The notes under the pieces are model-generated. The model saw nothing but the letters and a program-made list of their open reading frames with translations. It did not search any database and was not told the origin of the DNA. This document shows, piece after piece, positions 10,439 to 20,316 of a stretch of DNA of 64,000 nt. This DNA comes from Macrostomum hystrix (lineage: Eukaryota; Platyhelminthes; Macrostomidae). The position numbers were made by a program, and so were the translations under genes. The stretch spans positions 248,001 to 312,000 of the forward strand of contig CATNEN010000025.1 in assembly GCA_950097015.1 (NCBI GenBank), given 5' to 3'. Each line of letters starts with the position of its first letter. Within the stretch, counting starts at the first letter, position 1.

Positions 10439-11986
10439 ATGTATCATTTAGTTCAATTTGTTGATGGCCTTATGGTTGTGCTAGACAACTGGCTGGCCGA
10501 CAATGGCAAGACTGCGTACTTGCCGAAATTTCGGAGTGCCACCGACAGTGCCTTGGTGTCAAAAATCCGCAAAAAAACTGAACCTGGCAGCGACTGGCAG
10601 AAGTGCAACGTATCCAGTATTCACCTCTCAAATTGTAAGTCCAGCTCGTGGCAAGAGCTTCTGTTTACTTGGTATTTGAAATAGTCGCATACAATTTTCA
10701 ATTACAGCTGATTTGGACTATCTCTTCTACCGTATATGCCGCGCGGATGAAACCGGCGCGTTTGATGACACCGACCTAGACACGGGGAGAAAGCGCAAGC
10801 CGGTCAATTATTTTATCAACACGGAAATCCCACCAGCTATAAAAAACTAGAAATGAGCTCCCTGAGCCACCCAATCGACCTGTAGGATGCCTGCCGTCGG
10901 CAGGTACTCAAAATTGCGCCTCACCCTGTCAGCAGCCTGCGCGCCAGTCACCTGCCCCTTCTCGGGCATCTGCCCTGTGAGGCGCAGAGTCGCCCAGCTG
11001 TCAGCAGCCTGCGCGCCAGTCACCTGCCCCTTCTCGGGCATCTGCCCTGCGAGACCCTGAGTCGCCTCCTCAAGAAAAGCAAAGCTGCCACTGCAAGCAT
11101 ATTGAGAGTAAGTGTTTCAGCTCTACTAATTGGCTACTTACTGTTTGAAGCGAATCCGCTTTGCTCTCTGCTATTGCCCGTTCTATCTACAACTTACGCT
11201 GTCACCCAATCCAGATTTCAGACTGGATAAAGTTAATTTTACAGCGCTTGATAGTAATCGAGGAGGCCATTATGTCAAATGCCACGAGCAACTTGTCACC
11301 TGTCATCAGCGATAGTCTGCGGTCATTGCCGATGATTAAATCCGTCGCAGAGCTTCAGCGTTTCGCTGAGGACGTCGACAGCGACCCAGCGCTGAAAGAA
11401 GCTTATGTGAGTAATCCTAATTTGTAAATTTAGATCAATTACCAGTCATTAATTATGTACGACCGCAACCCTTCTTGCAGAGAAAGTATTGTGCTGGTCG
11501 GGCAGATAATGCTGTAAAGTTATCTGATGCAGTATCTGCTATGCTGACATGGACAGCGAAACCATCCGTTCTGTGTCAATATAATATGGAGGGTCGGAGA
11601 GGGGGCAAGTACAAATTGCTTGCGGCAGTGGCCGACTGTGTAGTTGGTGAGCATTTTTCAATTTTTTAAATAGGACTGTGCAACTCAGGCGAAATCTCGA
11701 ATGCAACTTTTCAGGAGTCGTGCTGGAGTCTAAGTCACTGCGCCATCAGTTGGGATGCGTCAGTGCTAGATCTTTTGTCGGAAGCATCCTTAAGCGAATG
11801 ATGCGAAAATCTCAAACTGACCATTCGAACAGACGCGTAGTCACCACCGACGGCGCCGAGACTGATGAAATCGATGAGGAGCTCAACGAGGAAGGCCAAA
11901 TCGAGGAGGTCAATGGGAAGATAAACGAGGAGATGAGAGGAGAGGTCGACGAAGATGAAGACGATGCAGACGTAGAGAGTGACTAA
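10439..11986 (+). CDS. CACTA A accessory gene (DUF4806-like), multi-exon
   Basis: Exon 1 (10439-10634, donor GTAAGT) encodes 'MYHLVQFVDGLMVVLDNWL', the usual start of this second CACTA gene. Exon 2 begins at 10708 after attacag and joins in phase. A later exon reads 'SLRSLPMIKSVAELQRFAED' and ends at GTGAGT (11407). The next follows cttgcag at 11480 ('KPSVLCQYNMEGRRGG'), ends at 11645, and joins the last exon at 11695 after ttttcag. The last exon ends in a Glu/Asp-rich tail. The 'LP...AEL' plus 'W...YN.EGRRG' blocks match the DUF4806 domain. The LINE insertion begins 8 bp after the stop, and the TAA stop itself lies in its target duplication. The exon 2 frame hits a stop near 10846, so it is either spliced earlier or broken. 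Confidence 0.6.
10926..11052 (+). repeat. Two direct copies of a ~71-bp unit inside accessory-gene exon
   Basis: The block gtcagcagcctgcgcgccag...gggcatctgccctg occurs at 10928-10978 and 10999-11049 with almost no change, separated by about 20 bp. In one frame it reads 'VSSLRASHLPLLGHLPC' twice. It looks like a recent internal tandem duplication. Confidence 0.75.
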
Positions 11987-11994
11987 CTATACCA
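11984..11994. repeat. Target-site duplication of the LINE (left copy)
   Basis: TAACTATACCA is repeated exactly at 16177-16187, directly after the GAT-repeat tail, and so bounds the retrotransposon insertion. Confidence 0.8.
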
Positions 11995-14900
11995 TAGCTT
12001 GGACAACGAAACCATACCTCCGCGCGGTGCCAAGCGGGCGGCCCGGATCAAGGCCGGCAAACACGGTTTCGGTGGGGAGAGAGGCCCGCAGCCGTAGAGT
12101 AACATCTACGTTCTGTGGGCAAACCTCCACCCAACAGAGTGGCTCAGGAGTAACGAACCTGAACACCTCTCTAAACAACACAAACGTGAAAGAACCGGAA
12201 CGGGAGCGGAAGGAAAAGAGAAAGAAAAAATATCAACCAAAAATCAACAAAAAAAGACACATAAACGACGAAAATAAAAAAAAGAGAGCGAAAACGGTGA
12301 GAGACAGAAGAAATGTCGAAGCCGAGATCAGAGTCGCGTTGCGCACTATTGAAAAGAACCCGGGCCCGAAAACGGAGGCGCAGAGAACTGCCAGACGACA
12401 ACGAAGGAAACTGAAAAGGTGTCACATCCGAGAAACTCGAGCCTCCGTAAACCAGAACAGGGCCGAAACCAACTGGAAGACACAAAAACTACGAATTGCC
12501 ACATGGAACACCCAGAGAGCAAACATCTTCTCGGGACGTTTCGGTGAAATTGTGAAAGAAGCATCAAAGGAATGGGATATCACTCTTCTCACCGAACTCA
12601 ACACCACCAGCACCGGTGTCCGCAAGTACCACGTCCGAGGCGAAGACATGTTCCTGTTTTTCTCGCAAAAAGTTGGGATACTCCTGAACAACACGGCCTG
12701 GCACAGATGGACAGCCAGTGGGCGGAGATCCCACCCGCAAAAGAGATCGTTGGCTTTGGAATTCAACAACCTACTCCTCATCGCCGTCTACCAACCCGTC
12801 AAGGGTAGTCACGGATACGAGGAAGACATTGAAGACATCAGAACCGAAGTGGAACGACTGCTGACGTCCAAGCACCACAGCACCCTGGCAATAATCGGCG
12901 GCGACTGGAACGCCAGCATGGGATCGGACGCACAAAACGTTTTCACAAACTACGGCAAGACCAACCCAGGTGGCCCGCCCACCAACACCCAGGGCAGAGA
13001 CCTCCTCACCTGGACCGAGAGCATCGGCATGGTCTGGGCCAGCTCATATTACGCCCAAAAGAAACCTGGCACCTGGAGAAACCCGAATACGGGCCGATGG
13101 TATGAACTCGACGGTTTTTTCCTAGAGGCGGATAAACGCCATATGATGCTGCGAAAGATCCACACAGACCACTCCAAAGCAAAGCTCTCTGACCACCTAC
13201 CAAAGGTACTCAACCTCCGCCAAGGATGCCTGACGACCTGCGACACCGACCGACAACACGAGCGGAGAGCGAGGAACCGTAAAAAACAAATCGCCTGGGA
13301 GAAACTCCGGGACCCTGTCGTGAAAGAAGAGTACCGCAAAGCCACGGAACACAAGCTACTCGAAATCGGCAATAAAAACACGGAAACCGGAGCACACCAG
13401 AAGGTTTGCTGGCGCACGGTCGAGGAGAAACTGATGGAAGCGGCCCAAGACACTTGCGGAATTAAGACCAGAGAAACGAACAGTTGGATGATCGGCCACG
13501 AAGATGAGTTGAAAGAGCTGAACAAAGCGATTGCAAACACGTTAGCGGAACGGAATAGAGCGATCACAATAGACCGGAGAGAGAGCACACCAGAGAGTCG
13601 TGCTAACATCGAAGAGGCTCGCAAACGCCTTAAAGAACATCGAAAAAATCAAAAAGATCGCGTTCAAGGATGGGAGGACGATTGGTGGACCAGCATCGCG
13701 GAAGAATGTAAGGACCACTGCGAACGAGGGAACACAGGCGGAATGTACGACTGCCTGAAACGAATGGGAAGAGCCAGCAAAAGGAACAGCAACAACAGCT
13801 CGAGTGTCCCACTTTTCTCGGCGGAAGAGTTTAAAGAACACCTGGCGACTATTCAGGCTGATCGTTTCGAGAACGACCCCGCCAAAATCACTGAGTTGAT
13901 TGCTACCATGGCCAAACCGGACAGTAACCACACCAAAGAAGCCAACGTGAAACTCGCCCGACCGCTTACGGATGGGGAAATTGAGGGGGAAATCCGAAAA
14001 ATCAAAGACGGTGCCCCAGGCGAAGATGGAGTGCGCGTTCGCTACATCCGAGACGCCTGCGACAGAGCCAAGGGTGAACTGATCAAAGAGATCCAGCGCC
14101 TCTGGCACACTGACGCGGAGGAATGGAGTGAAGCCCAAAAAACTGGCCTGGTCTTACCACTCTTCAAGAAAGGAGACAGAGGGAACCTCAATAACTACCG
14201 AGGGATCTGCCTACTCCTGCTCGTCAGTCGCATCCTCGCCCGAATACTAGCAACCAGGATCAGCGAATGGGCGGAATCAGTCGGGATCCTGGACGAGAAC
14301 CAGGCTGGTTTTCGAAGTGGACGCTCAACCATGGATGCCACACAAATACTCTGGCGACTCAACGAAGATGCAGGCAAACTCAGGGACAGCCCGCAGTTTC
14401 ATGAGGGCCTTTGCACGAGCATCACGCTCCTCGACTTAAGAAAAGCGTATCCTCGCGTTAATAAGCCCGCGCTGTGGCAACTACTGAAACATTACAGCAT
14501 GCCGAAGACCATCATCAGCAAGCTACGGGACCTGCATGAAGCCACCGCCTACAAGGTAGTAAGCGACAAAGAAGAGAGTTCACCTTTCTACCCCCAGAGA
14601 GGACTTCGTGAAGGATGTGCCACATCACCGGTGCTCTTCAATATTTTTCACCAGGCAGTGATCCGCCTCGCAGAGATCGAGCGCCGCAAACGGACAGTGG
14701 AGTCCGGAGAACAGTACGGAATCCGCTGGACAGTGCGCTCAGGTCACAGCCTCCCCCCCAGAGAATGGGAGTCATCAACGAGGAAACATCAGTAATGGCG
14801 ATCACGTGCTCCCTTTTTGCGGACGAGACTACGGTGATCGGCACGACGGCGGAAATTGAGCAGGGCACCTCCACCATCAAAGAGGTCATGGGGATGTTCG

Positions 14901-16110
14901 AAGAGAGAATGAACGACGAGAAGGAGGAGCACGCCAAATTGGGCACCGGAGAAAGCGAAAACATCCGCATGTTGGGAACCTGGCTCGGCCGGAAGAACGA
15001 CACCAGCCAACGCCTTCAGAGAGCAGCGAAAGCCTGGGGCGGGGTGAAAAACATGATGCGCCGAACCCGGTTGAGCAAGAAGACCCAAGCCAAGATCGTA
15101 GAGACGTGCGTCGAGAGCACCATGTTGTTCAACTGCGGGGCCAGACCCTTCCATCGATCCGAAACAAGAAGGATGCAACAGGCAGTAGACCGCATCTACC
15201 GTAGGATCTGGAGCAATAAACAGCAACCGACCCTGCGCGAAATGGAAGAGAAAGGAGTCAACAGCTGGGACATCCGCCAAGAACTCGGAATTGCAAGCGT
15301 CGAGACAAAGGTCGAAATGGCCCATTGGCGACGTCTGGGCCATGTCATCCGGTTGCCCGACGAAAACATCGCAAAGGCGTGCCTTCTCGGCTGGAACAAG
15401 GAGTTGGAATCAGTCCGCAAAGCACGCAAACGAAAGCAAACGATCATGTCCTTCTGGAAGAAGATGCTGAGGACAGCGAAAATCGACGAACTGGACATTG
15501 ATAGACTGGCCCAGGACCGCAAAGCATGGAAGACACTGTGTGAGAAGCGACGGCGCCAGCTCACCACCCAAGAGGCGTTGAAATACAAACGCGGCAACAA
15601 CACGACAACAGCGGGGGACCAACGAAGCGAAACACCCCCCACGGGACCGAGGATACCCAAGAGAGCGAACTAACAGGGTACCATTGCAAGTATGAAGGCT
15701 GTAACAAAATATGCGCATCCAGGGGCGGACTGGCCATCCACTGCAGACGCCTACATCACTCCGTCGCCGCAGTCTCCCTCCCCTGCCACAAATGCGAGAG
15801 GACCTTCAAATCAGAAGCAACCAGGAAGAACCACCAAAAGTGGTGCCGGGGAGCCCCCCAGACCGACGGCCGTAAGAACTGCGTCGGCTGCGGGAAGTGG
15901 ATTAGCAGCAGCAACTTCGCAAGACACTGGATCAAATGCGCACAAAAGCACGGGCCGCAAGCGACCATGAACAACACCGAGGGCCAAACGCAGTTGGTCG
16001 AAAACGTCGCCAGAATCTACCGCAGCAGACGCGTTCCGTGCCCGGATTGCGGTCGGACACAGGCGGCAACGAATCTGGCACAACATAGAAGAGGCTGTAG
16101 TGGTATCTAA
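11995..16110 (+). pseudogene. LINE polyprotein: endonuclease, reverse transcriptase, zinc fingers
   Basis: A basic N-terminus with a 2A-like 'TIEKNPGP' is followed by the endonuclease blocks 'RIATWNTQRAN', 'TLLTELNT', 'IIGGDWNAS', 'YELDGFFLE' and 'SDHLPK', all catalytic positions present. Reverse transcriptase blocks follow: 'KDGAPGEDGV', 'LPLFKKGDRGNLNNYRGI', 'NQAGFRSGRSTMDA', 'LLDLRKAYPRV' and 'LREGCATSPVLFN'. The catalytic box reads 'FADE' rather than the usual F/YADD, and 'AYP' replaces AYD. The frame shifts at a C-run near 14752-14759 and again at a C-run near 15644-15649. The final frame (to TAA 16108) holds C2H2 and CCHC fingers ('CKYEGC...HCRRLHH', 'CHKCERTF', 'CVGCGKW', 'CPDCGRT'). 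It nicks target DNA and copies RNA by target-primed reverse transcription. It is not translatable as one chain here. Confidence 0.85.
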
Positions 16111-16155
16111 GATTGACCCGCCCGGTTCGACCACGCCGAAAGGCGATAAAAGGTC

Positions 16156-16176
16156 TGATGATGATGATGATGATGA
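16156..16176 (+). repeat. (GAT)n tail of LINE
   Basis: Seven GAT/TGA repeats close the retrotransposon just before the right target-site copy. Simple-repeat tails instead of poly(A) are seen in several LINE clades. Confidence 0.8.
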
Positions 16177-16229
16177 TAACTATACCACAACTGACCCCCG
16201 GCTTGAGGGTCAGTTATGATATACCATAA

Positions 16230-16933
16230 CAAACCCAGGGTGAGCATCACCCTCATGGTCATTCACCATTTGAAGAACTAGACATAGATATGGTTGAAGC
16301 CTTTCCAGCTGACCCTATGCATCTGCTTTACCGAGGAATTGGTTACATGATTTTGAAGCTCTTCAAAGAGGGGACAAAGAATTTAGGCTTTCATCCGGAC
16401 TTCGAGACCAAATTAATATCTATATTATTCATTGTCGAGCCTATTCGCCTTGTGACTTTGTTCGCCGTCCAGGCTTGATAACTCAACTTGGTTTGTGGAA
16501 AGCAACAAATATCCGTCAGTTTTTTCTATATCTTGCTCCACTTATTTTAATTCCACATATAAGTAATGAAGAATATCTTGAATGGATAATTTCATTCCAT
16601 GTAGTTGTTACCTTAATGAGTGCAATCAATTTAAGTAATTAATACACTACCTATCTACAACAACTTATCAAGTCATTTATTTTAAAGGCACAGACAATGA
16701 TTAGTGAGCAGTTTATAGTTTATAATATGCACTCATTGATTCACTTAGTTGATGATTTTATCAAGCATAGAAACATTAATGATGTTAGCTGCTTTTTGTT
16801 TGAAAATTTTTCAAGATTTGTAAAAAAACTGATCCGTTCACCACATATGCCTTTGCAACAGGCTGCTAATCGTGTTAGTGAAAGTGATCAGTGTCTTGGT
16901 CAATTTCATCTGAATCAAAAAGCCACTCAGTAA
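16230..16933 (+). pseudogene. CACTA transposase fragment
   Basis: Translated blocks 'DMVEAFPADPMHLLYRG' (16290-16337), 'LITQLGLWKATNIRQFF' (about 16474), 'YNMHSLIHLVDDFIKH' and 'FENFSRFVKKLIRS' (16697-16933) are collinear with the A and C transposases. Several stops and frame changes break it. It includes exactly the segment missing from element A, but its sequence differs from A in the overlapping parts, so it is a separate relic. A palindromic stretch, aactgacccccggcttgagggtcagtt, lies just upstream (16189-16215). Confidence 0.7.
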
Positions 16934-17818
16934 TCAATTAATACTTTACAATATGCTTAATATCGTGGTGCAGCGTTTAACTGCTTAATTAAAAAAATAT
17001 GCTTATTAGCTGTAGTATTAACAGTTATATGATTGTTTTTGTATTTTCATATTTAATGTAAGCTTATTAGTTTTATGTGCATGTCTATTATAAACCCTGC
17101 GCGTGCTTAATTATTCATTTGCGATTATTTTTGTATCTCTATTATATTATAACCCTATAATGCGTGCTTATTAACTATTCATGGTGTGCAATTGCTATTG
17201 CTTTTATTGTATTTGTATTTTCATATTTAACTGTAGTTTTATAACCTATATAAATAAATTAGTAAATCACTATTCAATATATTATATTAATTAATATTAA
17301 TTTTATAAAGTAAAATACCTAATAACTATGGTATTGTGTGTATTAAAGAAAATAATCTGTTACATTAATTTGTTCTTAACTTAGATATTTTATCCTCAGA
17401 TTTTGGTAATTTAACAGCAAAGTTTATTAGTTTTTGTTGAGTCTTAGTTTTCACTGATCAAAGTGTCGATCGCATTTTAAATCTTTTTTTAGTGTGCTGC
17501 TCTTTGTTCTCAGTGAAGTTGAACGCTCAGTGCAGTCATTAATTGTATCAATTGTTATTAATTGTATTGCTTAATTAGTCAATTTACTCCATTATATTCT
17601 CAAGAAAAAATTTATATATACATTTTCTACCTATTCTGTTTAATATTTATTGATACAAGTTGCAAGTATATTATTTATTTTTGTATTTTGTGCATACTCA
17701 GTCAGTCTCACTCTCAGTTCACTGGTTCAGTACTTTTACTTGCAATAAATTATTTATTAAGAAAGCATTTAATTGGCCTAGCCACTTGGCTAGGTTACGC
17801 CTAGCTAGGCCTTAGTGT
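16934..17818. other. AT-rich stretch, nothing identified
   Basis: No gene or clear terminal repeat is visible. It is very AT-rich with homopolymer runs. The GGCCTAG-rich sequence just before 17819 (ggcctagccacttggctagg) is the only structured feature and may be 5' flank of element E's gene. Confidence 0.5.
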
Positions 17819-18617
17819 ATGATAAATGGGCCTAGTGATCCTGCTAATACTATAAGGGATAATTTAGGAATGAGGGGATTCAGATGTACTGTATCTGTCT
17901 TTTCTAATAAGGATTTATTTCAGGTTATTAGTCACATTAAGCTTCATCACTCTTTTGGTTGTAAATGTTTTTTATGTCCAGTTGAGGGATGTTTCCATAG
18001 TAGTACTACCATTGAAGGACTTCGAGCCCATGCATATCGTATACATAAGAAAATCCATACTTTTCCTAATGTTAGTAGTGACAATGTAGGTAGTAGTAGT
18101 GCTAATGACAATGAGAATTTTGAAGAATTGGAAAATCATCTGGATTGAAACTGCAGTATTGAAACTATTACTATTGCCAGTATTGGCACTAATAATCCTG
18201 GTTTTTTAGCGTTAGGTCAAGGGCAAGAAACCAAGCATATTATGATCAATGAGCAAGAACATACATATTCTGTTGAAGATATCCGTAATAATATCAGAAA
18301 GAATCTTGCAGAAAGTTTTGTTCATTTTTACTTAAAGTCTAATAATATTGTCTTAATCCCAAAGCAGAAATCAGGCCAGTTGTGTGAGTTAGTTAAAGAA
18401 ATAATATTAAAATTTGCTGAAGACTATTTTTCACTATTTGAACAATTCCATATAGAGGAATTTCCTTGTTTTGTTAGTAGTTTTAATAGTCATAAAGATA
18501 TTTTAGATCTTTAAGAAATGATAGATTTATAATTAGAACATTTACTTTCTAATCAAAAGATATTAGATATTTTATATACAAGTTATAATTTAGTTCAACC
18601 TATGCAAGTTCCTAATA

Positions 18618-19933
18618 TACCTTTTTGCAATCAACTTCGTCGTTTTTGCGTTCAATTTCGGCGCGAGCGCTAGTGTGCAGTCCAAACAACTGAGCCATAG
18701 ACACTGGGCAACTTTTGCGTTCAAATTCGGCCGTTTTGCGTCCTATTTCGGTAGCGCAATCACAGGGGCACTGTGGGCACAGTTCGAATGTTTTTGCCAT
18801 AGACACTTTCTCATTCGATCGCGTTCAGTGAGGGTGGGATGAAAAATTTGTCTCCGAAAGCAGGCCTATAATTGTCTCCGCAAGTCTGTTTCGGTGTTTT
18901 TACTTTCTACTCCCGGATAGAATGCCTCCAAGAGGACAATACACGCGCGTCACGACAGTTGATCGACAGAGACTGATCGCAGCTTACGACTTCATTGCAG
19001 ACTGGCGAGCGCTCGCTCGTGTGCTAGGCTTTGCGCGCCAAACTGCGGCAAGCATTATCAAAGCCTACGCTGACCAGGGCAGAGCGGACCCTCCAAAAGG
19101 CGGAGCAAAGAGGCGTCGCTTGACAGATGAGATGGTGAATGCGATCACCGAATTCCTGGAGACCCAACCTGGCGCAAAACTGGCGCAGATGAGGAACCAC
19201 ATCCTGCAGGGATTCCCCAATCTAGTGAATGTGTCACTGTCTGCCATCAGCCGCGCACTGGATGGAAGACTCATCACTCTCAAGCTCATGAGAGGGAATC
19301 CAGTGGATTGGAACACTCCCGTGACTAAGGAGGCCCGCCGCATGCATGCTGAGTAGATGCTGGCCGAAGGCGTCCATCGCCACACGATCTGGCTTGACGA
19401 GTTCGGTGTCAATCTGTGGACACTCCGCAGTCAGAACTGGGCTCCACGAGGCCAGCGTGCCGTCTCGGTTTTGAATGGCCAGCGAGGGCAGAACCTAACC
19501 ATCTGCCTGGTCATCTCGCCTGTGTACGGCCTGCTTCACCTGACCACTATACAGGGAGGCTTCACCAACGCCCATTTCGCAGACTTTCTAACCGAGTTGG
19601 ACGTCCTGTTAGAGGAGTAATTCGTGCTCATGGTTGATGGCGCTCGTGCGCACCTGAACGTGCCAGGATTGGGTGAAGGTCATGAGTGCCGGTTTCTGCT
19701 CCCGTATTCACCATTCCTGAATGCCGCTGAGCAGGCAGGCTCATGTGGCGGCGAGGCTAGTTTCTGTAATTTCAAATGGAGAATGTCTCATGCCGTAAGC
19801 TGCCAAAATAGGACGCAAAACGCCGAATTTGAACGCAAAAGTTGCCCAGTGTCTGGCTCAGTTGTTTAGACTGCACTTTAGCGCTCGCGCCGAAATCGAA
19901 CGCAAAAACGACTAAATTTATTGCAAAAAGGTA
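18618..19933 (+). mobile_element. Tc1-like DNA transposon with ~130-bp inverted repeats
   Basis: 1316 bp flanked by TA (18616-18617 and 19934-19935). Ends begin TACCTTTTTGCAAT and stay inverted-repeated for about 130 bp, for example TTTTGCGTTC, TTTCGGCGCGAGCGCTA, CAACTGAGCCA and ACTGGGCAACTTTTGCGTTC on both sides. It is inserted in element E. Confidence 0.9.
18922..19869 (+). pseudogene. Tc1/mariner-superfamily transposase with two stops
   Basis: Read in one frame from ATG 18922, this is an N-terminal helix-turn-helix region ('YDFIADWRALARVLGFARQT') followed by the DDE core: first Asp in 'IWLDEFGVNLW', second in 'VLMVDGARAHL', and Glu in 'PYSPFLNAAEQ', about 30 residues after the second Asp. 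TAG at 19354-19356 and TAA at 19618-19620 interrupt the frame, without frameshifts. The frame runs into the right terminal repeat, so the C-terminus is short. It would cut and paste at TA sites; this copy is inactive unless read through. Confidence 0.85.
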
Positions 19934-20316
19934 TAATATTGTAAATGATTCAAGAAGTTAAGTTTGGTATGTCTCACTAAAAAAATGCTTGGCTCAATTA
20001 TTAAGAATGAAACATTATTGCAATATATTATTTCTAGTCCAAATCAAGGCCTTGATAATGGTAGTGACTTTTTTCAGTCTTCTTATTATAAAGAACATAT
20101 TAGCAATTATGCACCAAATAAGAAAGGCATATTTCTTAAATTTTATTCCGATGAGATTGAAGTCTGCAACCCAATTGGTTCTGCCAAAACAAAACATAAA
20201 CTATGTGTTATCTATTATAATATCCTTAATTTCCCAGACCATCTTAATTCTTCATTAGATTTAACCTTTCTTTCAACAATATTTTATGAGTCAAGTGTTA
20301 AAATGATAGGCTTTAA

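Larger units (their letters stand above)
11995..16176 (+). mobile_element. Non-LTR retrotransposon (LINE) with APE-type endonuclease
   Basis: A 4.2-kb insertion bounded by an 11-bp target duplication and ending in a (GAT)n tail (about 16156-16176). It carries an endonuclease, a reverse transcriptase and C-terminal zinc fingers. It inserted right at the stop codon of the CACTA A accessory gene. No in-frame ATG precedes the endonuclease domain (first Met at about 12648), so the copy is either 5' truncated or uses another initiation route. The clade was not determined by eye. Confidence 0.85.

Noticed and set aside
12171-14138. Minus-strand frames inside the LINE
   Set aside because: Antisense of the endonuclease/RT coding region; no domain.
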